Positions 41,034-55,514 are shown, numbered from the stretch's first letter. The stretch is 64,000 bases of DNA from Pholis gunnellus (GCA_910591455.2 OU342804.1:3762199-3826198), one strand, 5' to 3'. Made by a program: numbers and translations. Notes: generated by a model from the letters alone, not told the origin.

Positions 41034-42779
41034 TGCTCCTCCAGCTTTTACCAACTAATTGACTTTCTACTTTACAGTCTCACCTCAGCTCAGATTCATG
41101 CATCAGTGAATTCACAAGGCTGACAATCAAACATTCACATTGAGTTATATAGAACGATACAGTGTAAATGTACTATGCTTTGTACTGTAGCCTATGGCAA
41201 GGGCAGCTAGAACTTCAAAGACAACATTCAGCGATGGGGTGGGCGTGGGGTCATGAAGGAGTAACCAGCAGTTGAATGTTTGAGGTAGAAGTTTATTTTA
41301 ACCACATTATTTCCGAAGTAGAGCTAAAAAGAACGGATCAAAGGGATGCCACAATAACTACATATAGCGGCCGATTTGTGAAAATGAATTCATGTTTTTT
41401 CAGGTCTGTCCACCAGACGACGGGTGCTTGTTTGAACTGACTGGCTTTTGTAACACAGCGTCACGCAAATGCGTGTCGTTCATTGTTTCATTTTTGACGG
41501 TCTTCAAATCTCCTGTTGGTGAAATGCAGAGTTGGTGATGATTCTCTGTGACTTTCACATCACACAGAGTCATGTCATCCATTGTTAGGATGCCTAGCAA
41601 CAGAGATTCACTGAGGTTTAGTTTATGGCACCGGTCAGATCAGATTAATAGACAGATCCCTGTGCTTTGAGTAGACGTTTGATGTGTTATTTACCTGATT
41701 TACCCTCTGAGTTCATAAATCATTTCGACAAAACATGACCACATATTTTGATTATAACCTGTATTATTTAATAATGAATTTACAAACCACGCAAAAAACC
41801 ACTGCGCTAACAAAGGTAACAGTCTGCTTTTAGCTTGTGCGTTTCATTAAAAACTGAAATGTAAAGATGACTTTTAAACGAAACCATTTGTTGACTGTAG
41901 TCACAGTGGGCAGCTAGGTTTGGTACCAGGCCTGATATGATGTGATACTGTCTTTGAATAGTTATTAGAATGGTCAACATCTCAATATTAAACTAGAAAA
42001 GGCTCCAGTGCCTGAAGATAACTCGTATGTGTTCTCTACAGCAAAAAGACATCTCAAATCAGCCAGCTGCAGTAGAGTAAGAGCGTCTTTATGAAGCAAC
42101 ACTGCTCTGACCTCTGACCTCTGAGCCAGAGTCAGCCAGTGAGTCCTCAGTAAAGACAAATGTTTAGTCAGACACCTGTGTGAGCTGAGAAGTCTTGGGA
42201 AAGCAGATGGACGGAGCTATGATGGATTCAAGTTTACAGACAGTAACTCAAAAAATATCTGATATTTTCTTAGAAAGTGGGTTGCAGCAGGAGTAGTGCA
42301 ACATGTAGACATACTATCTGTATACAATTTCAACTAAGTGAGACACAGAGGTGTGGAGAGATGATGTCTTGTGTTTGAATTGTAGTGCATTAGTGTCTGT
42401 CATGTTTCTTCAGATAGGTCGGAGCTGCAGAGTATGCTTCCCTTTCTCCTGTGCAGCAGCAGGATGAGAGCATGAGCTCAGCACCGTTAGACATTCTTTC
42501 TGACCCTCCAAGTGCGCCACGCGTCAGCCAGGCGAGCCAGAAATACCAGAAGAGCCTGGCATGCCCGTGACACACCGGGCAAATGTGCTGGACTGCACAC
42601 CTGTTGATTCTCAAAACTAGAGTCCGATATCTGAGGTATTCTGGCTCCACTCACTACACAATGATTGATAAAAGCTTCTTCAAAGTTCACAAGAGCCACA
42701 GAAACAATCATAATCTGATGACTGTCAGAAACAGCCTGCTGAGCTATTAACCTTTTGGGTACGTGCTCTCATCCTCTCG

Positions 42780-43040
42780 GTGCATAAGATAAGATATACT
42801 TTACTGTCCTGAAGGACATTTGTCTTGGATACATACAGCTCAGTATTTGCTGTTTGTAAAATGCAGAACAACATCATACAGTGGATCCACAGACTGGCTC
42901 TTCTGGCTCCCTGCTGTGCTGCTGTGCTGCTCGGCTGACTGGATGATTGATTGTGTGAGTTTGCAGGTTGTTCTGGGGAGCTGGCTGGTTCCAGCCTCCA
43001 AGCTTGTGGTTTACAAGTTCTTTTCAACTGCAGCACAAGA
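42780..43040 (-). mobile_element. Probable LINE 3' tail, minus strand
   Basis: The minus strand ends GACAGTAAAGTATATCTTAT followed by CTTATGC, like the ACAATAAAGTATCTTATCT tail of fish LINEs. The upstream part (ACAAATGTCCTTCAGG) fits the same tail. Heavily truncated. Confidence 0.45.
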
Positions 43041-45751
43041 ATGACTCAACATGGCACTTGTTAAGACTCAGGAATCTGACACTAAGTCACTTGTTTGCTA
43101 TTTCCAAATGCTGCCATTGAAACGGCACACACATGGACCGATTGGTCAATATGCCACGAGACCAAACACCTTGGCTGTCTGCTCATCAATCAGCTCCAAT
43201 CATCAATAAACTCCACCAATGATTTCACTGTGTTCATATTGAGAACATGCTCTGTTCTGATTCTCAGTGCAAAACGTAACCTTTGGAAATGCATGGATGT
43301 ATTTGATTTAAATTCATATTTTCATCAGTGTGCAGTAAGTTCTGGTCTTGTGTCTTGTGTTTGGTCACTATATCCATGTGCTTCAGAGTGTCTCTGAAAA
43401 GTCAAACCCAGACTAAAGCATTAGAAAAGTACAATGTTAAAAGTGTTTGAGCGCAGCAGTGTGTTACTATATATACTATGTATATGTATGAACCCTGTGT
43501 GCCATACGGTGACAACCTTTTTATTTCATTATAAATTGTTGCATTCTTGCAATTGTGTGTAGTCTCTTGAAAAAATGTGCCTTGTTTTTAAAATCTTGCT
43601 TGTAAAATGCCGCCTTTCCTCAGTCCCTGCTCTGATCTCCGCTCTGTAACGTAACGAATCGGTCTCGTGCTATAAGTGCTTCAGCTGCTTATTGTTGTGG
43701 GGCCCGCCCTGAAGTTACAAGTTAGAAAAAAGAACGGCTGCAAATCCTTGTTGGTGTTGTTCTTGGGGCGCTGCAGAGGGGAGTCGTGTTTCACCAGAGC
43801 TCCCCCCTCAGCAGGTCGGAACACAGCGCTTGTATAGGCTAGTTTTGTACTACACTCATTTCTAATGTTTAATTCAATGGACGATGCTTCACTTGCTGTT
43901 GTACATACTGTTATTAGGAAACAAGTGAGTAAACTACACAGCCACCGATGTGAATCTTTGAAGTGAACTGAGCTCTACAATTCGAATAAGCAAAGTGATT
44001 TGTGATTTCCTCCGCTGTAGCGGACGGTGCTACTTCTTCCTAAGTGCTGCCGAGAAATGAGAAACAGTATGTTCATAAACTAATGGAATGCACAGATTTA
44101 AGCTGTGCACGCTGTGTTCAGAGGTCCTTGTGGATCCAATTTAGTTTTAAGATTTAAGAATTTAGCTATGGGGTAACCATTGTGAAAATGCATAGCTGTG
44201 TCCCACTTCTCTGTTTACTGCGTGCTTTAAACTACTGAGGGTCCATTATAAAAGGAGTAGTGAATGCAGCCCAACACTTCCTTCCTTTTGTGGTCCTTGA
44301 TGTGAACTGTGTGAAGTTAACAAGGACTGGGGAGCATTTCAACTGCTTTAAAACAAATGCTGACAAAATACCAGGGCCAAAATCAGAGAAAAACAAACAC
44401 CGTACGGTACAGCCGAAAACAGATGTGATGAAGATCAAAGGTGAGCTCATTCCATGCTTAGGTCAGACCTCCCGTTCTGAAGGGGATATATCTGTCAGAA
44501 CCAATAACAGCGTCAGCAGGAGAGACAGAGAGAGGACCGATGGCACAAGGAGAAATAACAAGAAGAACCTCACCACTTGGTGTTTAAACTATTTGGTCAT
44601 CTCATCACCATTGCATGTCAAATCCTTATGGGAGGTCGATCCCATTCTGAAATCATGTGTTTGTAGCTGACATTACAGTTCTTCTTTGCAATTGCTAAAA
44701 CCTTGAATTCTTGAAATGAAGGTCCTCTTTATCAAACACAGAAAACAAAAACATACAAATAATACAAAATATCTTGCATCATTTATCTTACAAATGCAAT
44801 ACATTTATTCTCAATACTCGTATCACGACAGTATCAGACACGATGATTCTAACCGAAGAGGACATGGAAACAGTTACTGTATTGTACTGTAAACTAAATA
44901 CAATAGCTTCATTGTTTTACCCCCTAAAGAGCAAAGCTGATTCCGCTAATAATATTCAAGTTCTGATTTCTAAGTGATCTAATTGGTTACAAGTGTTTTC
45001 ACAGGTGCATTCTGGGTGCAGGAGAGTGATAATTGACCGTGGTGTTTCAACTAGTGTTTAGCAAACAACACAAACCAGGCTTTTAGTTTTGAGTTGTCTA
45101 AAGTAGATCACCGTGCGTTATCTGCAAAAAAGTGTCTTTTAGAATTTCAAACTTAGTGTTAAAAAAGCACACCAGAATAAAAGGTTGGGATCGCTGGTGT
45201 TCCTCATAACTGAGAGCGCTGTGAGTGTTTGTGCTTCTTATGCTGAAGGGGCTAGAACACAGCAGCAGAGTGGAGAGAACAGCTGAGCAGCCTGACTCAC
45301 ACAAAGAGTAGCACTAAGCCACCGTATCCATTTGATTCAAGATTTCATCTCGTTTCCTGTCTGATCTGCAATTTTTGAAGTGGAGTTTGTTTGACAGGGA
45401 GAAGCTGACGTTTGCTCTGGCATGTAGTTAGTTCAGCTGCGTGCTGTGCTCATTGCTCAGCTTGTGTGTCACATGACAGGTTGCAGATCACATGTTGATT
45501 CCAGCAAAGTTGCTGTTTCTCAACTTAGAAGAACATTGCAGAACAACATCTGCGGTGTTCAATCATTTGCTTTCCAAGCATCTTACTCTGGTTTAAAGTG
45601 AACTTAACTAATATCACAGTTTTATGAACTTATTGACATATTAACACTTTAATATCTTAAAATTAGAAGTGCAAGAAAAACAAAAACAGGACTGTTACAC
45701 CTATTTCCACTATAATGCAAATAAAAGTACAAATCATTTTTGCTGCTTTAA

Positions 45752-46029
45752 TAAAGGATCAGTGTGTGAGATTTAGTGGAATCTAGTGGTGAGTTGCAGA
45801 TCAAGTGTGTCGGAGATCCGGAGGCCTTCAGGTAGGGAGCGGTATCTCCAGGATTCTATTACTACATGGAGCTGCTCTTATCAATACTCCCTACCAAGAT
45901 ATATAAATGGCTTTTTCTAAGCAAAATAAACACAATACTTCTTAGTTTCAGGTCATTATACACTAATGACAACATAGTTATGCATATTCTACCAATTAAT
46001 CCCCGAAAATGTTACACACTGTTCCTTTA
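45752..46029. mobile_element. TIR element (MITE-like), family A copy 2, about 278 bp
   Basis: The left end TAAAGGATCAGTGTGTGAGA and the complement of the right end (TAAAGGAACAGTGTGTAAC) are near-identical. AATCTAGTGGTGAGTTGCAG matches copy 1 (7977-8456) in inverted orientation. Internally shorter than copy 1. Confidence 0.75.
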
Positions 46030-46518
46030 AGACAAATACAGAGAAGCAAATATTGCGCTCTCTGCACATTCCTACCAGGTAGTTGTTGGTTTGTTGTTTG
46101 GTGTCCAGACCTTTCTTTGGCAAGCTTTTTTTTTCATGTTTCACCTCGTAAGACTTTCTTCTCTGCTCTTGTTTCAGGGCCATCTCGACAGGTGTCAGTA
46201 AGTATTGCTGTTTGTTTCATCTTCTTTCTTGTTACTGGGATTTTTTCTTGATCCGGCTTTTGGCAAAGGGTCAAACATCAACTGGCTTAAATGTCCAGAA
46301 ACTCTTCTTCAGCAGTTTGATGGGTATAAGAAGTTACCGGATGGGCAGGTGTAGAAGCTGCAATGATTTTGCTGACGGGAACTCAGCATGTTGTTACAAC
46401 GAGACCAGACACTTGCAGCCACGAACTAGCTTACCTTCTCTGGATTGAAATTACTCTCAAAATTGTCACAAATGTGTATCACATGATCTACCAGAAATAA
46501 TGTAATCTACAAACAAAA

Positions 46519-46559
46519 CAAAACGATGCACGAATGTGAACCATGTGTGCATCGTTTTG
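46519..46559. repeat. Inverted repeat, 13-bp arms
   Basis: Arms CAAAACGATGCAC and GTGCATCGTTTTG around a 15-nt loop. Confidence 0.85.
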
Positions 46560-47164
46560 GTTATTCCAGTATACACACAAATACTAAGCAATTTGAACAG
46601 TAAATGTAAATGCAAATGCAAACTTCACAACATGAATGACTTCTTATTTTAAATACAGATTTTTTTTCCACAGAAAAGCTTCCTGTCTATACAAATGTCC
46701 AAAAATAATCGTGACACTCTTTTGTATTTACTGAATGTGTGTGATGGTGTTTCCCAAGTGGCCGAGAGCCGAGAAGCTAAACAAATGTACACCTCTGTGT
46801 GTTTCAGCCAACCACTAATATACTCCATTAATATAGAAAATAACAGTGCGTGCTTTGGGTTTTAACAGGTTCTTTCCAAAGTCTCTAATGTTCAGAGTCG
46901 CTTTAACTTCACAAAGTCTAACATTTAATTGAGGCTCCTCAAGTTGCCATACCAGTACAAGCTGCCTAACTGGGAGCTGCTGCTCCACTCAGTCACATTT
47001 GTGGAAAATGATCAGATTCACAGAAGAACACATGATGTGAATGTGGCCTCAGGCACGTTGGACGTTTTCTGATGGCTTCTGTGATGATGTCATGGCTATC
47101 CCCCTGTCCTCTATATGACTCACCCTACCCATCTTCTCCCTCTCCCCCTGTGCATCTTCTCCAG

Positions 47165-47416
<252 letters not shown>

Positions 47417-48930
47417 CACACTCAAGCACACATTTACATAACGTGGATCCATGTGCTCCTCCAGGCAACCAGACAAGACAAAGTGTCCCGCCAGAAAAAG
47501 GAGGTTTCTTCAAGGGTCGTGTAGTCAGGAAGTGCTTCTGTATGAAACCTAATGACTCCACATTTCATTAAGACAAGCAAACAAACAGGTAAAACACATG
47601 TCAAATATGATCTTTTAATAGTCTTTAGAGCATTACAGTTATTCTAAAACTATGACAGAGACCGTAGAAGTAACATGTCTTCTACTGGTACAGAACTTCT
47701 TTTGTTTGAATACACAATCTAAAATGGTTCTGCTGTGGTCGTGTCACACTGCGGGACATTAGTGGGTTTGAATTGAGTGGTCGGAAGAGTAGATAGAAAG
47801 GCAAGTTCAAGTCCATTAACCCTTTACAGAGCACTGCGCTGTGGCTATTGTAGAAAAAACACTCTTTTGTACTATACAGAACATGTTTGTGCTGAGTGGA
47901 GAAACACATACAAACCAGTCATGAACATGAAACCTGCACATCAGGTAAGATGTACATTGGGAAGACAAAATGTAAAGATTGCTTTATCCACATAGACGAC
48001 TAGGAGAGAGAAAGTGGGTAAAGCTCCAGTGATGGAGTAACACTGATGCAACTACAGAGTAAAGCACATAGACTTGGCTTTTTGTATCTACTGGAGATGT
48101 CTTCAGGAGCTGCCTTACATTCCTGTCGGACTAACAAACACAATCAGTCATGCCAAGTGGACGTCATCCTTTACTGAATGCACTTTCCCTTTATAGACTG
48201 GAATGAAAAGATTAGCAGAAGATCAACATGAAGAAGAGAAGTCACAATATTAGCAGGTTGTGACAGATTGCACAGGGTTGGGAAATAGAACAAAAGACAC
48301 GAGAGGTCCATATCGAGACAACAATCACGGCAAAATGAGTCAAAAGAAGCATGATTCATGTTCATTTCAACTTGGTTCTTATGTTTTGATCATCATTCTG
48401 CTCAGTAATATTAGCATACATACATCAAGTTGATTGCTGAGCTCTGGCAACACAGCACATCATCATGTAGAATAATAGTATGATAAGTACATATCCATCG
48501 CAGTTTAGACTGGCTCCATAGCTACATTGACATGGTACTGACCTCGGTGCTTTCAATGATGTGGTTAAACTGACTGCTTGTGGTTCCTATCATGTCGTGA
48601 CCAAATCTCGCCGATTCTAACCACAACTACGTAAATAAGACCCAAGTTGTGATGAACCAGAATCATCCTATAAGGGAATACACACAAGCTCTGAAGAGAT
48701 CCACAACATAGCCGACTGTACACATTATACTGTGTACGAAATTAGCATGGAGCCTCTGGGGTAACAGGCCCTCTCCAATGCAGCCACTTTGACACGTCAT
48801 TGCAGGGTAAAGACAGGTGTAATTAATAACATAACGTAAGGCCCTGTTCCAAATAAAGTGGTGTGTAAATATTGTCTCACTGGAATAACAGTGACACTCT
48901 AAATAAAACAGCACCGTAACTATTTTCGCC
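47417..48930 (+). other. ctxnd1: Probable ctxnd1 3'UTR
   Basis: Downstream of the stop the sequence has no repeats or exons. The first AATAAA signals on the plus strand are at 48852-48857 and 48902-48907, giving a possible 3'UTR of about 1.5 kb. The end is inferred only. Confidence 0.35.
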
Positions 48931-51900
48931 AATTACACCGGTGTTTTCCCTGCTATGACATGAGAAAATGGCTGCTGGGAAAAGGGCCTATTTACAAGCA
49001 ACTGAAGCAACAATCCCAATCACTTCAACTCAACTCAACGTTGTCATTGATTAAAGCTAAGGTTGGCCATCTTCTTTAGACAGGAAAATGGTTATATGTG
49101 TTACAATTCTCATTACATCCCGACAGCAACCAATAAACCAGATGCTCTTACAAAGAAAGCAAATAAGTTCATTCAGCCTGAATGGATGATCGTTTGTTGG
49201 GGGGGGGGGGGCTTTGGAGGGTGGCCTAGAGTGACGGGCTGTCAGTGTCGCTAGAATTAGCAACTTTTGGGGCTATTGCTGCTGGTTTTTCAGTTTTCGG
49301 TCTGATCCCTTTTAAGATGCATACTCTTGGTTGTTTCTCAACATTGCTAACCTTAGCTTTGGTGTTTAAGTTGTCGACCAGGACTTGATGATTTCCATAA
49401 GACAAGTTTAAAGGGGCACTCCATTGATTCTGCATGTCAAAATCAGTTTGCTAGTCAAGAACCTAAGTCGTATTTCACATCTGAGCTAGCTGCTGTTCCA
49501 CTAAATTCTATAACTCAATGCAATCTCTGATTGAGTATGAGTTTGATTGTTTTGTTCCTTGGGTTTACGAAACATATTCTAAGAAAAAAGACGGGACAGT
49601 GTGTTTCATGGGTTTCATGGGTTTTATGGGTTTCGTGTGTTTCATGTGTTTCATGGGTTTTATGGGTTTCGTGTGTTTCATGTGTTTCATGGGTTTTGGA
49701 TGTTTTCTAAAGAATGATGACTTTCCTACACGACTTGATTGACTTGTGTGTAATTGATATTCAGTGTCTGAGTATACCTATTTAGCATTAACACTCAGAC
49801 AGTCTGCCGCCATTCAGCCTTTACAATTGCGGTCATGCTTGATTATGTGTTACTGTGACAGCATGTCCTTCTCTTGTTGCTGAAGAAGATGCACACATAT
49901 AGGTGCACCCAAAGACAAAACTGCAAAACAGGCATGCTGTGTAATATTTCACAGAATGTACCATTACGCACCATTGCCTCTGTTGATAAATGGACCTTGT
50001 CTACTTTGCCTTTTTCAGCCATTAGTTTAGAACAAGCGGAGGTGTTCTTGTTGCTGTTCATTGGATCTGTCTCTGACTTATGTACCATGAAATGATTGCA
50101 TGTTATGAAGTGCCTTTGCTTAAAGTAAACCACAGAAGAGCCATTTAGCACACTGAACTCCACAGCAGCCATCAAAGTCTCCTCAGCTTAAATTCCTCGG
50201 ACAAATCAACATTTTTGGGATGGGAAAATGGCACATTATGCTTCTTAAGGCAGCAGGGTTGAATAGCTGAACTTGTACCATTCCCTGGGATTTACAGTTT
50301 TCCTGGTTTTCCTGGAAAACCAGTGAAGATGATGGCAGGGGTCACTGTGGAAGTCAGAAAAATACTGATGTGCTTCACTTAACGTTGTGTTTAATATGCT
50401 GTATAACAATGAGGTGAAGCACCATAAATAGAGGAATGAGAAGTCATTTCCTAATGTCCACTGGATACGACGGCATGACATACAGACTATTGTTATGATC
50501 CACTGGAGCAGCACGCGTTTCTAAAGCCTGAAATTCACTGTCAATGAATATCAATGCCTACATTTATTAGCAATTGACTTTGAATGAAAATGTGATTGTG
50601 CATTTCAGTTGTTATTGAGTGTCTGTGTCTGTGTCTGTAAATAAGTAGTGAGAAAGACAGCGAGAGAAGCAGAAAGAGAAGGAAAAAGTATGAGAGAGGG
50701 AAGGAGACAGTTTTGCTGCAATTATATGTCTTTCTCTTCGTCCTCTTTTGAGTTTGGCAAAGAATAAAACTGCATCACAGCCAACATCTGGGAAGGAGTG
50801 ACACTGAGAGCTCAGTCTGCTGCATCTCAGCTGGTAAAACCTCCATTCAGTCTCTTCCTGCGGTGTGTAATTGCCATCACTGTGTTTTAATACAGCTGAA
50901 TTACAGTTGTTCTCTGTGTATCAGTCGCCAAACAACGGAATAAGTTTAAACCAGTTTGATCATGACTCTTAAACACTACTTGTTACCAGTTCTGCCTATA
51001 TCATTATTTTATGTTTCCATGTTATTATTCAGTGTGCATGCTAGGAACACTGACTATAATGCCACCGGCTTCTTCTTCTTCATCTCCTTCTGACGTCACA
51101 TTTTTTGCTGCACTACTCCTTTTGCAGCGTTGCCAACAAAACAAAAACGAGCAAAATGATTGGGAATGTGCTGTGACTTTTCTCAGAGATTCGCCAAGCC
51201 ATTTCCACCAAAATTCCCAAAACAGCAATACAAATCCAATCATCGGAAATCGGCGTGAACAGAGCTCAAAACCTCTCCTCTTCGGGGCCATACCGTCTTT
51301 TAACATTTAAAAATGCTTAAAAGTTTAGACCCCACGCTGCTGGAGACCCAGGCCGTACTGCTGGGCCCGCTGCAGGGAGGAGAGGCAAGGGAGAACCAGA
51401 ACCAGGACTGAGCGAGGCAGACTGTCAGACCCTGGTGCAGTAAAATGAGAGGTTTTCTAACTCTGGTGCTCGGAAACACTACTGCTTTTATCCACAGGGT
51501 TCACACATGAACACAAACTCTCTTGAACACATACTATCACATTAGTTTTACACAAGACGGATCCTTTCTAGCCATAATCATGGGCCACACATTCTCACCC
51601 CAAAGGGTGAAATGACTTTACACTATGACGCTCTACGTACCGCTCTAGCTTCAGGTTCATGTATACTTGCAAGCCTGGTGCATCGCTAAAGAATAACTCA
51701 ATGAGCCAGTGTCTGAGGGATTGATATGGAAGGAATGTTCAGAGCTGGAGTGGATCACATCACAGCTAGAGTGCAGAGGAGCTTTATAATATCTGAAAGA
51801 AATATCTTAAACTGGCTCCCATACCTACAATTTTCACTCTTCACATGCAATTCCAGGTAAAATCTCTGAGAAAAACTCCAAGCAACTGCCTCAAGACAGC

Positions 51901-54131
51901 AAACAATACCAGCCTTCAAACCATCTCTGTTCCTCACATTTTCACATCTGAGTCTTTTCTCTCTGGTGATCATGATATTTTTACACAACTCATGATTTTT
52001 GAGTTTGACAATCAACTGTCCTGCACTGACTGTTAGTATTTGGATAATTTAAATGCTTCACATTTAAAAAAAAACACTGGATTGCAGTTCAATAAAGACG
52101 ACTGTGGATTGTAAAAGTACCTACCTTTTCTGTGCTTGATAATTGAACATAAATGAAACTGGAAGCTAATCTCACATTCTTTTGGACATGTAATTGGGTC
52201 ACACCAAAGCCTGATGGAATTTAATTCAGCACTTATCTGTGGGGAACGTCTGTCAGCCCAAAGGCCTTTTCCTTCAACTTCTGTCTCATATAATAGGCTA
52301 AATGCTCCAAAGATGAAAATCTGCAATCGTGCTTTGAGTCAAGGGCATAATACTCTGCACATTTCACCATCCACAGGGCTTTGAAGGTCAGCTTCAAGGT
52401 GCAGTATATTATGGTAATGAGGTTGGCTCTACATTGTGAGAATGTAAAACAGTGATTTAATTTGCCTTGACAGTTAAATTGTGTCCTGTTTCTCTCTTTC
52501 CTTTATTAACCTTGGCTCTGTGCTGGCAGCCTCATGTCTGCTTCAGCCCTGTTTCTCTGAAAAGGTCAGCCTGCCTCTCATGTTGAGCATGTTTATGGAG
52601 GAACGGGACACCGTTTACAGCATCCAGTATGCACCTGCCTCCTGCTAACTCTCAAGCAATTACATTTTGCTGCAAACTTTGCATGGGTGAATATCTCACA
52701 TCAATTGTCTGTGTGTGTTTTGTGGCAATGATGATGCCCCTTACTATACTGCCAGTGTAATAATGATTCCCATTAAAGGAGAGAGTAAACGAGTAAAAGA
52801 GTAAAAGAGTAAACTAATAAATCCGACACTGAATGTTTTACTTAAGGTCATCAATATTTGTGTTGCTATTTCCTTTGCTGTTTGTTTCACAGGCTTGTCT
52901 GTTTGAGACTGTAGGAGAATCTTTGATGGCTGTAACTGTAGCAGCTTCATCTTCTTGTTGTTTGTGGGTAAATGATAGATCGTTTCACGTTTTTATGTTG
53001 CGTTGTTGAAAAGGGAAATCAAAGATGTCTCTGCCAAACTGTAAAAGTAAGGATCGTAATACATCATTTAAACTGCTGAACATCTAAATCAATTCTCATT
53101 TTCTCCTGAAGAGTTATTTTGTATTTATTATGGGCTGTGTTACATCGGCTGCATTGCCTCTGACCAACAGCTCATCAACAGCCACATAGAGCCCCACAGA
53201 GCAATGTTTGGGCAAATTGGGAGAGAGAAAATGATAAAAATCGATGTTAGATTCTCAACCACCTCGCTAGAATAAGAGTAAACACCACTCGCCAACTCTT
53301 TATTCATGTCATTGACTAACTAGAAAGACCTAAACAGCTTGTGCTCACAGTGCTAGATATTTGTGCCAGTTGCTGCAGATCTGAGGAAGCTGCATGAATC
53401 AGTCGATCGGTGACCTACGACATAGTCTAAGTCCAGTTAAGAGCCGGCCAGGAGCAGCAGCCAAGACCGTGACGGAAGTCTGGGAAAGGTGAGGGTTTAA
53501 AGTGGTCCGGCTGAAACTGTCAGAAAGGGATTCTGTGTGGTGGCATTCCACCCATCCAGTCACACAATCGGACCAAAATAAAATTGAAGTCTTGAAAGAA
53601 ATGCAGGAGTACCGGGTTTCATCTGTTTATTTGATCTTAGAGAGAATGTAACCAGAGGTGTAATTGATTTCATATAGACTCAATTGCTGCAAACAGGACC
53701 AACTGAAATTGAGAACACTAATATGTATGATGTTTAGGATCCTCCGAAAGCTTTGTGAGATTAAGTTTGACGCCATATTTCTTTAGTGTCTCCCAAAATG
53801 AAAAGGTGCAAAGGGGCTCTTACAGTTTCTGAGCTGTTAGTTTCTCACTGCTTGTTGTGATTCTTGGAAGGTAAAGATGGAAGATGTGGCTGTTGATCAG
53901 ATGTTGGTCAGGAGGACCAGCAGCCCATGATTGATCAATGCTTCAGATGAAAATGAGTATTGATTTTGATGTTCCGTAGTCAAAATTATTTATTTAAATC
54001 TGGATTTTTATTGTTGGCAGAGACTTGTTTAATTAACTTACTCAGCCACAGAAACAATAAATCATTTACTCACAAATGACAACAGGATTCAATTAGGACT
54101 AGGGAGACACCGATCCAACTCTTTAAGTCAT
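48931..54131. other. Intergenic region between ctxnd1 and fah, left part
   Basis: Mostly unique AT-rich DNA. It contains a G12 run (about 49200-49211) and a 9-bp tandem repeat (49601-49697). No gene recognised; open frames under 111 codons are unsupported. Confidence 0.55.
49601..49697. repeat. 9-bp tandem repeat (GTTTCATGG type)
   Basis: About eleven units of GTTTCATGG variants (CGTGT, TTATGG). A 36-bp block of four units occurs twice. Translated, it gives an artefactual Met-Gly-Phe run. Confidence 0.9.
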
Positions 54132-54574
54132 GATACCGATACGATACCGATACAATACCGATACGATACCGATACGATACCGATACCGATACGATACCGA
54201 TACCAATACGATACCGATACCGATACGATACCGATACCAATACGATACCGATACAATACCGATACGATACCGATACGATACCGATACCGATACGATACCG
54301 ATACCAATACGATACCGATACCGATACGATACCGATACCAATACGATACCGATACGATACCGATACGATACCGATACCGATACGATACCGATACCGATAC
54401 CGATACCAATACGATACAGATACAATACCGATACGATACCGATACCGATACGATACCGATACGATACCGATACGATACCGATACGATACCGATACGATAC
54501 CGATACGATACCGATACCGATACGATACCGATACGATACGATACCGATTCCGATACCGATACGATACCGATACC
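54132..54574. repeat. GATACC/GATAC array, 443 bp, 11-bp and 6-bp periodicity
   Basis: The tract is built from hexamer GATACC and pentamer GATAC in irregular order, with AATAC variants. All six frames are open through most of it because the units lack stops; this is not coding. It directly abuts hAT transposase debris and flanks (ACACCGATCC, ACGGTATCAGTCAATCCC) that resemble degenerate copies of the unit. Confidence 0.97.
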
Positions 54575-54635
54575 TTGGCTTTTACGGTATCAGTCAATCC
54601 CAAGTAGCGATCCCATACCAGCGTTGAATCGAGGC

Positions 54636-54860
54636 TGTGACAATCCCAACATCTGCTGCCTCTGTGGAGCGGACATTTTCAGCCTCAAACGCATTAAAAC
54701 TTATTCAAGAAATACAACTGGGGAGGCTCGACTGTCTTCACTGGCGTCCATGAATCCAGAAGGACTTCTTACTGGAACTAAAACGCACGGATGTACTGAA
54801 CAACCGTGAGATTAAACTCTTTATTAACAAAGAAAGGAGGATGGACTTTAAATGTCTTTA
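54636..54860 (+). pseudogene. hAT transposase C-terminal (dimerisation) fragment, frameshifted
   Basis: Three consecutive frames hold ordered pieces of the hAT dimerisation domain. SAASVERTFSA comes first, then LKRIKTYSRNTTGEARLSSL with ASMNPEGLL, then LKRTDVLNN with NKERRMDF near the C-terminus and a stop. At least two frameshifts separate them. The N-terminal part and zinc finger are absent, so it is a dead 3' remnant. The family match is by motif memory. Confidence 0.7.
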
Positions 54861-55492
54861 AATAGTGAACAGCAGCTCTGGTAAATTAAATGCGTTTGTT
54901 TTTACATCTGCAACTTGTTTTTATGAAGATGGATTTTTGTTTGGTTTTATATGTGATAGGAACCATTGTTACATCCCATGTTGCTCTAATACTATGTATA
55001 CTATGTTGTGTATACAGCCTGTTCCGTTGTCTCCAAGTCATCAAAAAGTCAATGAATGCAGTTTCACATAAAACCATGATACTCAATGCACTTACCAGTT
55101 TAAACGTTCCAATTAACTACATTCATTTTAAGGTCCATACTGAGCTCGAACAAAGCTTCGGTAAAGTTATTGGAAAATGTCTTCATATTCACACATATTC
55201 CCCCAAATTGTCAACACACTGATATGTCATCTGAACCTTCATTTGGATACGTGTGCACTTCAACGTTCCCCTATGAAATGCGACAAGGTACTGGCATGTC
55301 AGATGTCTGGACTATCCCTGACAGAAGCACAGTCCATAGGGGACTCATTGGCAGTGCTGGAATACAGGAGGAGGGAGGGGTGAAGTCTGAAATCCCTGTT
55401 GGTCTTGGATTGCAGAAAGTGGCTCACTAATAAGACTGAGATGGGTTCTTTAAAGCTCCCAACAGCCAGGAACGTGACTCCCCTCGATGCTT

Positions 55493-55514
55493 GGGTGGGT
55501 GGGTGGGTGGGGGG
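55493..55514 (+). other. Canonical G-quadruplex motif
   Basis: Five GGG runs separated by single T (GGGTGGGTGGGTGGGTGGGG). Single-base loops predict a very stable parallel quadruplex. Confidence 0.85.

Noticed and set aside
44260..44670. 136-codon open frame
   Set aside because: No domain, no coding-like composition, no splice or neighbour support; expected by chance in 64 kb.
54070..54627. Open frames of 165-177 codons on both strands
   Set aside because: Translation of the GATACC/GATAC array; low complexity, open on both strands, no start context.
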